Assembly (NCBI GenBank): GCA_033239525.1 | Contig: BSYO01000033.1 | Location: forward strand, 6,935,501 to 6,999,500 | Length of the DNA: 64,000 nucleotides | Direction: 5' to 3' | Source: Nepenthes gracilis | Taxonomy: Eukaryota; Streptophyta; Magnoliopsida; Caryophyllales; Nepenthaceae | Shown here: one piece after another, positions 24,261 to 35,958 of the stretch | Layout of the letters: every line of letters starts with the position of its first letter | Position numbering within the stretch: the first letter of the stretch is position 1 | Program-made: the position numbers and the translations under genes | The notes under the pieces: model-generated | Databases searched by the model: none | What the model was told of the DNA's origin: nothing | Seen by the model: only the letters and a program-made list of their open reading frames with translations

Positions 24261-24599
24261 TGGATACACACTCATAGGATTAAAGATAAATGCATTTGGA
24301 CCATCAAAGTTTCTGATTTTACGGCATGGAGTTGGAAAAAGATAATGAAGCTACACCCCACTCTTAGTCTTAGGATTCATTACCACATGGGAGATGGCGC
24401 GAGGACATTGCTGGAGCTACTTAGTGATAGATACTTGGAGCGATTGATGACCATCACTGAATTATCTCGGGACACTAAAGTTTAGGATATCATTTGTCTG
24501 GGTCATGGAAGTGGCCCTATGAGTACAATATGGAAGTGGCTAACATTATGGACAACATGCCCAATTACTCTCCAAACGTATCTAAGAGAGATGAGATTA

Positions 24600-24910
24600 A
24601 ATGCCTAGGAAACCCTAATGGAGTCTTCACTGTGAAATCTTCTTGAAAAATCTTCCAAAGTACAAAAGGCAAAGTAGTGTTGGGATGTCTTGTTTGGGGC
24701 TCTAAACACATCCCCACACATGCTTTTATCCTCTGGTTGGCCATTCGGAGGCGGTTAAGCACATTAAACCCTATTGGTATCTTCATTCATCAACCTAATG
24801 TGTGTGCTCTCTATCGTAATAGGATGGAAAGCCATGATCACTTGTTCTTTAAATGCCCCTATTCAGAAAGTGAGTGGAAATTGATGTGTCGATATGCTGG
24901 AACCTCTTAG
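24600..24910 (+). pseudogene. LINE-1 ORF2 C-terminal zf-RVT-like domain
   Basis: The open stretch has THAFILWLAIRRRLSTLN, CALYRNRMESHDHLFFKC and SEWKLMC, which fit the zinc-binding region at the C-terminus of plant L1 reverse transcriptases. It ends with a TAG at about 24908. Confidence 0.75.
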
Positions 24911-25290
24911 CCATACAATAATTGGGAATCAAATATAACCGAGCAACTCTCAAATGAAAGGGCAAGAATTTACAAGCATACTCTCTCCAAATCACAATAG
25001 CAATTTCGGTTTATTTTATCTAGTGATAGCGCAACAACAGAACCTTCAATACTACCACACCACATGATGAGACGCGGCATGCAAATATGATCAGAGCCAT
25101 TTTTTGAAACAAGCTGGTGATGACTAACATTGGAAGAAACAATTGTAATAAATCCATCGTGACAAGATTGAACTTGCCTTTAGTATGTCTTAAACATAGT
25201 TGATTTATTTTTGTCCTCATTATTTCGATTTTCTCACATGACTTACATTGTGAAGCACGAGAAATACCTTAGCTTTTATGTTCTAACTCT

Positions 25291-25458
25291 AAGACTATAT
25301 GTGAATTAGAATTAGAACATAAGTTTTATAAATTCTTCCAACTCAATATACAACTAACTTACCTATATATGTATAAGATTGTATGTGACCTAGAATTAGA
25401 ACATAAGTTTTATAAATTCTTCCAACTCAATATACAACTAACTTACCTATATATATAT
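25291..25458. repeat. 84-bp tandem duplication
   Basis: Two near-identical copies (25291-25374 and 25375-25458), each holding ATTAGAACATAAG and CAACTAACTTACC and ending in a TA run. Element C is inserted exactly at the end of the second copy. Confidence 0.85.
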
Positions 25459-26464
25459 TAATGCATCCTGGAACCAAATTTCGAATGGGTTCAGGTGACG
25501 TCGATCTTTGAATCCGGCTCCATCCACCGAGTGTGGGTCCTGCACACCACTAAGACAAATGAAAGGTCAGGTGCCGGTGAGATGTTATCCCATCGAAAAT
25601 ACTCCGACGCTTAAGCCAGTAAAATAGTATTCCAAGAGTCGAGAAGGTAGAAAAAAGAATGTAATGAAGGTGAGAAACAGAGAGTGTTTGTAGGGATGAT
25701 TTGATTCTCGCTGGGAAAGGTTAATGCCGCTCATGAGGAGCGTCAATTTCTGACTTCTGGTTTTCAGGAATTGTAGAGACAGGAAGTACCGAGAGTATCG
25801 GCATTTTGAAAGCGTGAGAGCTTAAGAGGACGTCGAGCTAACTCTACGGGATTCTCTGGAAAAAGGAACATTAATATCAGAGTAATTCAAATAAGTAAAA
25901 GTGTGTTTGTACTCTCTCTAAAGGCGTGTCTGGAATGTTGACCCCATGACCTTCTTATAGCCGAGAGGTTGAGAATCCTTCCTTAGGAAGGAGTGCGAGA
26001 TTTCAGTGCTCTGCTGAAATAGTTTCCATTCATAACATTGGCATTAATGGCGAAAACGACCTCTTGGGAGATTCTCCTTCCTTCTGTGCTTTGTAATAGC
26101 TAGGGTTTAACAGCAGACAGGGAAGAAAATCCGGTGCTTTCCTTATAGGGTGAGTGCTGAATCTGCTAATGACCGTTACTGTGAAGGTTGCCTTTCGGGG
26201 GAGTGCGAAATTAGGAAAGAAAGCTGCAGCGAGTCAAGCTGGGCCTGGCCTATGTAAGGCTTATTCAAGTGGAGGCCTGTTATAGCAATGTTGGTCAACA
26301 AAAATGTTGACCGTCCCTGGCGCTAGTCGTCCGTCCTTAGGCTGGCTTCATCGGCCTTTCGTCCGGTCAACGATTTGCGTTAACTGTCCAGGCTAATGTG
26401 TGGGCCTTCGTGGATTGGGGCTGTTCTTCCTTCCTGGGTTAGACCACTATGGGAGCACCAATCA
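25459..26464 (-). repeat. element C 3' LTR
   Basis: A 1006-bp LTR, plus-strand ends TAATGCATCC and CACCAATCA. It aligns end to end with 34928-35936. It has GGTCAAC/GTTGACC motifs at about 26290-26370. Confidence 0.92.
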
Positions 26465-26735
26465 CTGGCCCCCCATGCTGGTAGTCTGATTTCTGACCTC
26501 CAGCATGTCCTTGATGGGCCACGTGGCTTAGAGTCTGCTAAGATCCATTGACCGGATCCATTGACCATCTAAGCCAAAAATCCGAAGATCATGCCAGAGG
26601 AGAAGTGGGTCAAAGTTAGCGAAAATCAAGGAATTGTTGACCGGACTCGTTGATCGCCAAGACCAAGGTCCGGAAAACTTGTGGGAGTGGAGTGATGCGC
26701 CATCTTTAGTTATTTTTTTCAGACGAAAAGGTGGC

Positions 26736-26825
26736 CACGTGTCGGCACACGAAGAATTGGAGATCCTGGTAATTAATGCATTGAGGGATCTGGTTTGTTA
26801 GTCCCTATTCAGAGGGCGCCACGTG
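26736..26825 (+). promoter_or_regulatory. candidate promoter of element C antisense gene (two G-boxes)
   Basis: GCCACGTGTC (core 26736-26741) and GCCACGTGGC (core 26820-26825) lie before the ATG at 26992. The second, palindromic copy sits 167 bases upstream, close to the spacing in B and D. No TATA box is clear. Promoter activity is inferred. Confidence 0.45.
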
Positions 26826-26991
26826 GCAGTAATGATGGTGCCTGCTCACGAGACGGTTACTTTGGTTGGCGTTTGTGCTGCCTTCAAGTTGCCTGTTCGT
26901 CTCCCTTTTTGAATTTTTCACGCCTTCTTTCGCCTTTGAGTGATCATTCTTTTCCAGGTATTGCGCCGTTTCCTTCTTTACACCCATACTC

Positions 26992-28978
26992 ATGGCTCCT
27001 AATGCACAGATCGCTTCAACCCTCACAGAGACTAACCTGAATGAGTTACATGTTGAGTACAACGTTCCTAAAGCGATTGTTTCCCGCGTTTCTGATAAGG
27101 AAGACAGGGCATTCTCACCGCCTGAAGGTTGTATCACTATTTATGAGGCTCATTTAAGGAGTGGGCTACGCCTTCCCATTCCTGAAGAGTTACGGGAGAT
27201 TCTGATCGCCCTCAGAGTCCCTGTCACACAGCTTCACGCCTATGCTGTGCGGTATCTGCGCACGTTTTGTATTTTCCTTCGTCAACATTCCAGGAAGTTG
27301 ACAGTGGAGATGGTGAGGGTTCTGTTCAAGGTCAACCAAGGAGCGGAGTGGATCTCTTTGGCTCCACAAGGTGGTCACCAGGTTAGCACCGCTATTTACG
27401 ACTCTTTGAAGAATTGGAAGAACTGATTCTTTTTTGTTTATGAGGACGGATCCTGGCCGTTGGTCAAGGAATGGGGCAAGGTTCCTGAAATTTACACTGG
27501 GACTCCTACCGAAACGGAGACGGAGTCTTTAGAGTGGCTCTTCGAGCTGGTAAAAAAACACCACTTAGATTTTCGGAGAGACCACCTGGTTTCTCGCGAT
27601 GAGGCCAGGAAGGCCAAGTGGGGGCCTCCGTCACCAAAACAGAAGCTGATGAAGACCGCCAAGAGGAGGAGAATTGAGGCCCTTGTGATCAGGAAATCAA
27701 CCGGCAGTCGTTCTCCTGCTAGTCCAACAACAGTGGTGGCGGCAATAAGGCCTTCCTCATCCTCCTCCACCGATCCCGAGAATGTGCTAATTGGTCAATT
27801 GGCCGGGATGGGGGATGGCTTCGGCATATGCAGCGAAGGTTCCACCGTTGATATTTTTAGGGAAAAGTTGTATCCTGCCCCTAGCTGTGTTGTTCTTGCC
27901 CTCCCGCAGTCAGAGCACTTGACGCGGTTGAAACCTTTCCCGAAGACCGTCATTGAGTGTGTCGCTGAACTGTCGGAGAATATACCTGCCGGGGAACCCA
28001 GGGATGTGCCTATTGAGCCTCCTGTTGTGCAAGTTGTCGCGACATCTGGCGAGCCGGCTCTTGAGATTCTGGTGGAGCCAAGAGTGTCAATTGTCAAAGA
28101 ACCTCAATGGGCAGTTGAGGTTAGGGTAGAGATCGCGGAGGAGGCTGTCATTGAAGAGCCTGTATGATCTGTGGGAAGGCTAGAGGGGCTTGATGTCGGA
28201 AAGCTGTCGGAGACAGATGACCTTATGGTGAAGCTGCTGGATGAATCCACGGCGGAGGCGACCGCTGGGTACGTTCAAGAAGATTCCTTTTCTTGTCCTC
28301 CACCGTCTGAGTCAAGATCAGGCGCCAGGCCAGTGTTTCCAACGCGACGAATTTGGCAAGTGAACTTTTCGCTGTCTACCCTTCCTCTTGGTTTAATCTG
28401 CTAATACTCATCGTTTTTGCAGAAGGAAAAAAGCCTCATTAATTGTTAAGGAGCCGAGACTCGCGATCGCTGATGGGGACAAGTTGATCGCTTGGCTTGA
28501 TGAGGAGCTGGAAACGATGAGGACTGAGCACCGGGATGATGCAGTCGCTCTAGGATCAGTGCTGGCCAACTTGGAGGCTAAGGTCACCCGACTTAGAGAG
28601 GAGAATGTGCCTTAAAGATGCCGGTGGTGTCGTGCAGTTGAGGAGAATGACAGACTTAAGAAGGAGAATGCTCGCTTAAAGGAAGAGGCTGACTGGGCCA
28701 CGCGGTGGCTTGACCAACTTGCGGGGCAAATGGCCACCCTGGAGAATCAGCTAGCCACACGTATCCGTCCCCACGAGGTCGAGAACATGCTGTTGGCACA
28801 GCTATGGGAAGGGATCAACATTAGTCAGCGTATTGCTCAGCTAATTGATCTCAACTTTCCAATTGAATTCCTCAACTTGGAGAACCGTTCTGCTCAGAGT
28901 CGTGAGTGCCTCGTGGGGGAGCCCTGGACCAGTTGTAATTCGCAAGCGCCTCCTCCTAGGAACTTTGCCCCTTCTTAG
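26992..28978 (+). pseudogene. antisense extra ORF of element C (Transposase_28-like), spliced
   Basis: The best-preserved copy. ATG 26992 begins a domain (residues 1-145) with SPPEGCITIYEAHLRSGLR, EELREILIAL, TQLHAYAVRYL, then LFKVNQGAEWISL. This fits Transposase_28, annotated as putative gypsy-type transposon, function unknown. A single TGA at 27424 breaks the frame inside KNWKN*FFF. It reopens at once as EEW/KEWGKVPEIY and a Lys/Arg-rich PKQKLMKTAKRRR patch (possible nuclear signal), then a Pro/Glu/Val-rich linker with another stop near 28167. An intron (28360-28422) precedes a coiled-coil exon (LKKENARLKEEADWATRWL) ending at the TAG near 28978. Neighbours: convergent with integrase. No enzyme motif is visible. 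Confidence 0.8.
28360..28422 (+). other. candidate intron in antisense ORF of element C
   Basis: Donor GGCAA|GTGAAC and acceptor CGTTTTTGCAG|AAGG bound 63 bp with the branch-point-like CTAATAC 18-25 bases before the acceptor. The position before the coiled-coil exon matches A and D. Short for a plant intron but within the known range. Confidence 0.6.
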
Positions 28979-29383
28979 TTTTTATGGCACTAATTTTTTG
29001 TAGTTAATGTATTGTGAGTGAACATAATCAATAAAACGGCTGTTTCATTGACGTTACGTGTCTTTCGCCTTTAATGTGACCTCCATTCCTCCGTTGCTGT
29101 GTTTTCTGGCTAACTTTGTGCATAGGTTAGCCGTCCACCTTACTTAAGACGCCGTGGGTATTCTTCGAAGGGCTTGGGCCTTCGAGTAGGTTTACCCGGA
29201 TGTCGTATCGTGCCTGATCCGGCCACACGCGGGAGTAAAGGCTTGGTGATGCCGCTCTAGTGTGAACTGGGGTGGCCGACTTTTGGACGGCAAGCATTTG
29301 CTAATGATGATCATCGTTAACTGATCACGCTCGCTCCCGATGAAGGAGGTTGTGGAGTGCGCTGGTTGAGCCCCTTAAGATTT

Positions 29384-29500
29384 TGACCGCGAATGGGCCA
29401 CTTGGATGACCAAGGTTTAGTTTGATCGTTGGTAGGTCGTCTGAATGACCAGGATTTTCCCATCACCGCTAAGGCTGCCTAGATGATGAGGAGTTTGGTT
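29384..29500. repeat. degenerate hairpin repeats between pol and antisense gene, element C
   Basis: On the minus strand, CCTTGGTCATCCAAGTGGCCC is a hairpin unit (29384-29418) like those of element D, followed by two weaker copies (CCTGGTCATTCAG and CATCATCTAGGCAG). Confidence 0.6.
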
Positions 29501-29669
29501 ACGAGATGGCGAAAGCTCTTCCGACTTAGGGGCAGCTTAGGTTGTGTAAACCCGCAAACATACATAAACATGCGTATGATGAATAAAAGGAAAAGAATCT
29601 ACAGTGAGGTGACATAACATGCCAAGTGTTCCTATATGCATGCCAATGGTTGACTTATCTGTGCCTCCA

Positions 29670-30775
29670 CTGAAAGTAACGCTTGAGGTAGATCACGTTC
29701 CACGTCCAAGGAACTAATTTGCCATTCTAGGTTCGGAGTTTGTACGCTTCGTTTCGCAGGACGACAGAGATTAGGAAGGGACCTTCCCAATTTGAGGAGA
29801 GTTTATTTCAGTTAACGATCTTACCTGTTGCCTAGATGCATCACAAGACCAGGTCTCTGACCTCGAAATGCCGTGCTTTTACCCTCTTGTTGTAATAGTG
29901 CATAACCCGTTGTTGGTATGCTGTCGTCCTCAATCTTGTGGCTTCGCGGGCCTCTTCCAACAAGTCTAGGTGTTCCCGAATTGTTTGGGAGTTGCCCTGT
30001 GAGTCGAAAGACTTAACTCCAAGACTCAAGAGCCCGATTTTGACCGGGATTACTGCCTCGACCCCGTAGTAGAGGTTAAAGGGTGTCTCACGAGTCAGTT
30101 CCTTAGGGGTTGTCCGATAGGACCATAGGACGGAGGGCAGCTCGTCGACCCAGGAGCCCCCTACGTTCTTAACCTTGGTCTTCAAACTATGGAGTAGCGT
30201 ACGGTTGGTGACCTCTACCTGCCCGTTCGCTTACGGGTATGCAACCGAAGTGTGAACCAATCTGATGCCCAGACCGATACAATACTTAGTGAAACGCTTT
30301 TTCCAAAACTGGGTTCCGTTGTCAGTGATGATAGCCTCGGGAATGCCAAATCTGCTGATTACATTTTGACGGACAAATTCAAAAGCATTGTGCTTGTGAT
30401 TTTGGCCAGCGGGACGGTTTCAATCAACTTGGTGAAGTAGTCGATGCTAGCGATAATGAATTTCTTTTGCCCCATTGCAAGGTGAAACGGGCCAAGAATA
30501 TCTAACCCTCATTGTAATTTAGGTCGTGAATTTCTTTGGCTGGTCGTGAAGATTTCCATAAATCTGGCAGTTTTCACACCTCCTTACGAACTCAATCGCA
30601 TCATTTTTATCGTTGACCAGTAATAACCCTGGCGCATGATTTTGAATGCCAAGTTCTTACCACTAATATGCAATCTGCATATCCCAAGGTGGACTTCTCC
30701 TAGGACGTAGTCGGCCTCCTCTGAAGTAAGGTACCGAAGGTACGGGGTCCTATGTAAAGGATATCCATCGATCAT
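29670..30775 (-). pseudogene. element C integrase
   Basis: Minus-strand blocks: the zinc-binding H2C2-like part (LGEVHLGICRLHI, IMRQGYYWSTI) at 30584-30775; a central core, badly broken; then WVDELPSVLWSYRTTP, TPFNLYYGVEAVIPV and HYYNKRVKARHFEV at 29841-30185. Tat-like integrases have the last block before the C-terminal strand-transfer domain, which continues to about 29670. This enzyme would insert the DNA copy. The catalytic core lies in broken frames, so it is inactive. Confidence 0.8.
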
Positions 30776-30986
30776 GGTGTACTAAGGCCGTCTTTTTGAC
30801 CGCTTCGTGATGCTTATCCGGAAGTGCTTGATCCGTCAGGTATTTTTGGTACAGGGTCATCCAATTTTCTACTCCGGAGATCAGCATTGTTTCTCGCTCC
30901 TTCGTGTTGGGAGCATTGAGAATTTTTCACATGTCCCTCGAGTATTATTTTAGGTTTTTAGCCGCCGCCGCCTGTACAATGAACCT

Positions 30987-31755
30987 TCAGTTCTCACTGA
31001 AGGAACGTAGGATCATCTTGTCGATCTCCTTAGCATTGGCCAAGTACTTAGCCAAGTGAGGGCTGCTAGTTTCAAAATTCCCGTTAACCTGATTGACGAC
31101 CAGTTCAAAATCGCTATAGACGATCAACCGCCTTGCCGAGCATTCCTTATCCAGTCTCAACCCAGCCAACAGGCCTTCATATTTTGCGACATTATTGGTC
31201 ATCGGAAAGTCGAGTCGAAGCGAGTATTGCACCTCAATTCCATTTGGAGTTGTTAGGACTACTCCGGCTCCGCTGTCGAAGTCTGTAGAAGATCCGTCCA
31301 CGTTGAGGACCCATTCCGATTCTTTCCCGTGTTGTTCTACGTCCCTAATGGGCTGTTCCTCAAGAATTGGGATTATGGTTTTGACGATGAAGTCGGCTAA
31401 AGCCTGCCCTTTGATGGCGAGTCAGGGCCGGAATTCGATATCAAACTCTCCCAATTCGATAGCCCACTTTACCAATCGCTTAGAAATATCAGGTTTCTGT
31501 AGAATGTTTTTCAGGGGCTGATAGGTGAGAACAATAAGATTTAGGCTTCCAGGAAGAGAAAACAAACGCCAAAGCTAGCTTTTCTACGCGAGGGTAGCGC
31601 GTCTCCGGACCGATCAACGTTTTGCTCGCGTAATAGACCGGACGCTGGGTATCAGAGTCTTGGCGTATGAGGACTGAGATGAGAGCCACCTCTGATACAG
31701 CTAGGTAGAGGTAGAGCTCCTCTTCGTCTTTGGGTGACACTAGTGAGTTGGCCAA
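30987..31755 (-). pseudogene. element C RNase H regions
   Basis: Two blocks. Upstream (31489-31755) is the RNase H part attached to reverse transcriptase: EEELYLYLAVSEVALISVLI, RPVYYASKTLIGPETRYP and EKLALAFVFS. Downstream (30987-31301) is a second RNase H fold: DGSSTDFDSGAGVVLTTPNG, NNVAKYEGLLAGLRL and VYSDFELVVNQVNG. The second, archaeal-like RNase H is typical of the Tat lineage. They degrade RNA in the RNA:DNA hybrid. A frame break separates them. Confidence 0.8.
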
Positions 31756-31901
31756 ATATTATTTCAATTCGTCGAAGGCAGTCTGACACTCTATAGTCCA
31801 CAGGAATCCGTTTGTTTTCGTTGCCCTTAGTACATTGAAGAAAGACTAGTACTTATCTCCAGACTTTGCCAAGAAGCGACACAAGGCTGCCAGTCGTCCC
31901 G

Positions 31902-32600
31902 TTAGCCGCTGGACGTTTCCGACGGTCTACGGCAGTGACATGTCAGCGAGAGCCCTAATTTTCTCTGGTTTACCTCAATCCCTCGTTGGGAAACGATGAA
32001 ACCCGGGAACTTCCAAGAGAAAACTCCAAAGACGCACTTGGCTGGATTTAGCTTCATTTGGTGTGCGTGGAGTACCTCGAAAGATTTGGCCAGATCCCAT
32101 ATATGGTCCCCGGTGTGCCTACCCTTGACGAGCATATCGTCGATATACATCTCCATGTTACAGCTGTTTTTCTTTTCGAACATATTGTTCACGAGCCATT
32201 GGTATGTGGAGCCAGCGTTCTTCAGACCGAAAGACATGACCTCGTACTTGTAGCAATAGATGCCTTAGTAGGTCATGAACGAGGTGTGCTCCTCATCCCT
32301 CGGGTTCATCCAGATCTGGTTGTAGCCCGAGTACGCGTCCATGAAGCTCAACAGCTCGTGGCCTAATGTTGAGTCCACCAACAGGTCGATCCGTGGCAGG
32401 GGAAAGCTGTCTTTTGGATAGGCTTTGTTAACATCAGTAAAGTTGACGCACATTCGTCATTTCTCATTGCTTTTCTTTACCAAGACGACGTTTAAGAGCC
32501 AATCCGGGTATTAAACCTCCCTGATGAAGCCGGCATCCAGCAATTTTTTTACCTCCTCTCGGATGGTGATTAATTTTTCTACTGAGTGGTTTCTCCGCTT
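31902..32600 (-). pseudogene. element C reverse transcriptase
   Basis: Minus-strand motifs run in order: GFIREV near 32520, VNFTDVNKAYPKDSFPLPRI, LLSFMDAYSGYNQIWMNP (first catalytic Asp), FGLKNAGSTYQWLVNNMF, EMYIDDMLVKG (YIDD catalytic box intact), then LNPAKCVFGVFSWKFPGF. This copies element RNA to DNA. Stops near 32265 and 32453 split the gene, otherwise motifs are well kept. Confidence 0.85.
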
Positions 32601-32744
32601 TTACCTAATATGGTCGGAATAAGGACCATTACTCAGAATCTCGGGGCATAATGGTCCATGCAAGAGTTCGCCATAAAAACAAATCCCGCTGAGTGAGCCG
32701 CTAAGTACACATCTTTTCAAAGAATTTAGTGGGAATCGATTACC

Positions 32745-33185
32745 TCTCCAGATTGCTTGTTGTAAAATTGCCTCGGCCCCAATGGTCTAGTTCTATCGAT
32801 GTATCTAGAAGGAAAGATATGGGCGGCCTCGTATGGCATTGTAAACGGAAGGCAGGTCAACCACCAGGAAGGTAACCATTTGACATGTTGTCCTTGGATA
32901 TGAACCCAAAGTTATTTCTAGTTGAATCGTCCCTTGAATGGGCACGGGTTAGTTGTCCAGACCATATAACGGGCCTTCAGCAGGCCTTAATTGACTGTTT
33001 TTTAGACCAAGTTTAAAAAATGCATCCAGGTAAAGTAAATCGCGTAAAATTCTATTATCAACGAACACTCAAATCAGCTGGTAGTCGATACTACCGTCTG
33101 AAACGAGGGTGGATACAACCAGGGGATCTGCGTGGGGAAAAACTACATGCTCGAAATCATCATTACTAAAACTAATGACGTTGTT
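32745..33185 (-). pseudogene. element C protease
   Basis: Retropepsin-like pattern on the minus strand: VFVDN where the usual motif is VDxGS (the Gly-Ser part is changed), LLYLDAFFKLGLKNSQL, then TFLVVDLPSVYNAIRGRP. It would cut the Gag-Pol polyprotein. Several stops occur and the catalytic loop is altered, so it looks inactive. Confidence 0.75.
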
Positions 33186-33377
33186 CTCGCACCGCTTCTT
33201 CCAGGTCTTGGTGGTCCGCCGAGGTCTTGGCAGTCCGAGTTGTAATCATGTTGACTACTCCTGCCGCTACCCGATTTCTTGATGGAAACAATTCTGGACC
33301 TCTACCAACTGCCGTACCAGAGTTATGACCAGAATCCTTGATGAACCTGGTGAGATGGCCTCTACATATCAGCTCTT

Positions 33378-34846
33378 CTATCTCCCTTTGGAGTGTCTTG
33401 TAGTCCTCGGTGGAGTGTCCGGAGATGGATGAAAATCACAATACTTGGCTGGATTTTCTCCCTTCGCCTTCTTAAGTGGCTTGGGCCATTTGAGAAACTT
33501 CTCACCCCAAATCTGTATGAGGACGTTTGAGCGTGTGTCCGTCAAGGGCGTTAGGCTAATTGGCCCGTAGTCCTTGCTCTCTGTCGGCCTGGTCTTATCG
33601 TGCTTCAGTCGAGGGGTGTTTGCCGCCGCCGTGCTTCCTCTTTCCTTCAATCGGGAAAGACCAAGGTTGTTCGGTCTGTTCGGGACGTTTAGCCTCGTTG
33701 GCCTCCTCTGCTACCGCGTAAGCCCTAGTGATAGATTCCGCTTCCCGAAAGGTCTGTGGGTTTTTATACACCAAGTGCCTGAAGAAGTCTTCATGCGTCA
33801 GCGCCGAGATGAAACTGCCTAGTTTTATTTCCTCCGTGAGTCGGGGGATCCGCCTAACTTCTGTCATGAAGCGATTCAGAAATTTCCGTGGATTTTCCCC
33901 ATGCTTCTGCTTGTTGTGCTACAGATGCCAAGGCCGCTTTTCCTCTCTGCGGCTGGAGGCATACTGTGACATAAAGAGATCCGTAAGCTTCTGAAAACTT
34001 TAGATTGAATCCGAGGGGAAATGATAGAACCAAATGTACATGCCTCCTTTTAATGTGAGCGGGAAACAGCAACACATGGTGGCGTCCTCCAACCTCTGTA
34101 GACCCAAATGGGTGCGGAAGTGGGCGAGATGATCAATGGGATCAGCACTCCCATCATGCGAGTCAAGAGCTGGCATTTTAAATTTTGCCGACACGGGACG
34201 GTTTAAGATCCCCGTTGTGAAAAGAGATCTGTCAATATTGGTTGTGTGGTTATCGTCTTTGAAGACACGGTTCCATATCTTTTCTAGCCTCGGATTCATT
34301 TAAACAGCATCACCAGATCTTTTGGAGTTGAGATATGTTCTCAAGTCCGTTCTCTCTGGTTTGTCCAGTAGTCGGGCGGCTGCTGTCACCAATAGATCTA
34401 ACGGCTCGAGAGGCTCCCTCCTGAGCCTAGGGCCTAGATTCCACGCAAGAATATTTGGGGTTCCTTCGTTCCGAACTTTCCTCCAGGGTCACATTGATTC
34501 TCCACCCCTCACGCCTTAGACGGCTTTAAGTATGTGAGGGCTCCGGTGCTCGGACGTTGGTTGGCCTTTCAATACTTCTGGCCGGTCCTTTCTTTCTCTG
34601 GCCTCCTCGTTTGGATGCTGGTGCAGGGGCTGTTGCCAGTGCAACTCCCTGCTGCGCTTGCTCCTGGTGGGAGCAGAGTATCTAAAGTATCCTATTGGTG
34701 TTTAGCAAATACTCCATCTGATTTTGAAATAAAGGTGCTAAAACCCCACTGGCCACCCCATGGACCATGACACCAGTGGCGTGGTCCTGGTCGGGCGAGG
34801 CCACATCTCTGGCTGGCTCGCTTGCTTGTACCCTCGTGTTCACCAT
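33378..34846 (-). pseudogene. element C gag
   Basis: ATG 34846 begins MVNTRVQASEP, a common Tat-like gag start. The capsid-like region follows at 33595-34299: KIWNRVFKDDNHTT, FKMPALDSHDGSADPIDHL, RREKRPWHL, NRFMTEVRRIPR, GSFISALTHEDFFRHL, AEEANEAKR. The nucleocapsid end is at 33378-33500 with KYCDFHPSPDTPP, a damaged form of the C-x2-H-like finger seen as KYCDFHHSAGHSTED in element D. Stops and frameshifts divide it into four pieces. Confidence 0.8.
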
Positions 34847-34912
34847 TTCGATTGAGGGTATTGGCAGAGAAGGGTTTTTGGAAAACGTAGCTGGCTTTTT
34901 GTAAGCATTTCT

Positions 34913-34926
34913 CACAGACGGCGCCA
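34913..34926 (-). other. element C primer binding site
   Basis: TGGCGCCGTCTGTG on the minus strand directly follows the 5' LTR. The same site in element B is TGGCACCATCTGTG. I do not assign the tRNA. Confidence 0.75.
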
Positions 34927-34927
34927 A

Positions 34928-35936
34928 TAATGCGTCATGGAACCAAACTTCGAACATGTTCGGGTGACGTCGATCTTTGAATCCGGCTCCACCCACCGAG
35001 TCTGAGTCTTGCATACTACTAAGACAAACGAAAAGTCAGGTGCCGGCGGGATGTTATCCTACCGAAAATACTCCGACGCTCAAGTCAGTAAAATGACTTT
35101 CCAAGAATCGAGAAGGTAAAAAAAAGGATGTAATGAAGGTGAGAAACAGAAAGTGCTTGTGGGGATGATTTGGTTCTCGTTGGGAGAGATTAATGTCGCT
35201 CGTGAGGAGCGTCGATTCCTGACTTGCGATTTTCGGGAATCATAGAGATAGGGAGTACCAAGAGTATCAGCGTCCTCAAAGCATGAGAGCTTGAGAGGAC
35301 GTCGGGCTAACTCTACGAGAATCCTCTGGAAAAAGGAATGTTAATGTCGGAGTGATTCAAATAAGTACAAGTGCGTTTGTGCTCTCTCTGAAGGCATGTC
35401 TAGAGTGTTGACACCATGGTCTTTTTATAGTCAAGAGGTTGAAAATCCTTCATTAGGAAGTAGTGCGGGATTTCAATGCTCTGCTGGAACAGCTTTCATT
35501 CTTGGCGCTGGCATTAATGGTGGAAACGGCCCCTTGGGAGGTTCTCATTCCTTCTGTGCTTTGTAACGGCTAGGGTTTTACAACAAACAGGGGAGAGAAT
35601 CCAACGCTTCCCTCATGAGGTGAGCACTGAATCTGCTAGTAACCGTTACTGTGGAGATTGCCTTCTGAGGGAGCGCAAAATCAAAGAAGAAAGCTGTGGT
35701 AGGTCAAGCAAGGCCTGGCCCATGTAAGGCTTATTCAAGTGGAGGCTATTCATGTTGTTGCTAGTCACACAAAATGCTCGGAGCCCATGGCGCAGGGCCA
35801 TCCGATCCTTATGCTGGCTTCATCGGCCTTTCGTCCGGTCAACAATTCGCGTTGACCGTCTTGGCCAATGTGTGGCCCTTCGTAGATTTGGACCATTCCT
35901 TCTTCCTGGGCCAGTCCACTATGGGAATACCCATCA
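34928..35936 (-). repeat. element C 5' LTR
   Basis: A 1009-bp LTR, plus-strand ends TAATGCGTCA and ACCCATCA, mostly transition differences from the left copy. On the sense strand it runs TGATGGGT to GACGCATTA, the terminal pattern shared with element D. Confidence 0.92.
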
Positions 35937-35958
35937 TATATATATATATATATATATA
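35937..35958. repeat. TA microsatellite
   Basis: A run of TA dinucleotides at the right edge of element C. Its first five bases form one half of the putative TSD. Confidence 0.8.

Larger units (their letters stand above)
19400..25290 (+). mobile_element. decayed L1-type LINE (LINE-1)
   Basis: A plus-strand non-LTR retrotransposon in canonical order: ORF1 with a DUF4283-like domain (20190-20780), AP endonuclease (21560-22370), reverse transcriptase (22900-24260) and a zf-RVT-like C-terminus (24600-24910). Stops and frameshifts occur throughout. The 5' limit is set by the end of element E similarity. The 3' limit is unclear because no poly(A) tail is obvious before the 84-bp duplication at 25291. 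No TSD was found. Confidence 0.8.
25459..35936 (-). mobile_element. full-length Tat-like Ty3/gypsy element C with TSD
   Basis: A 10.5-kb element with LTRs at 25459-26464 and 34928-35936 and TSD TATAT (25454-25458 and 35937-35941; weak evidence alone because the site is a TA repeat). The sense strand is minus: PBS TGGCGCCGTCTGTG at 34913-34926, gag, protease, reverse transcriptase, RNase H, integrase. A plus-strand antisense Transposase_28-like gene lies between integrase and the 3' LTR. The purine tract GGGGGGCCAG abuts the 3' LTR. Every gene has stops or frame changes, so it is no longer autonomous, but it is the best-preserved layout of the clade here. Confidence 0.92.
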
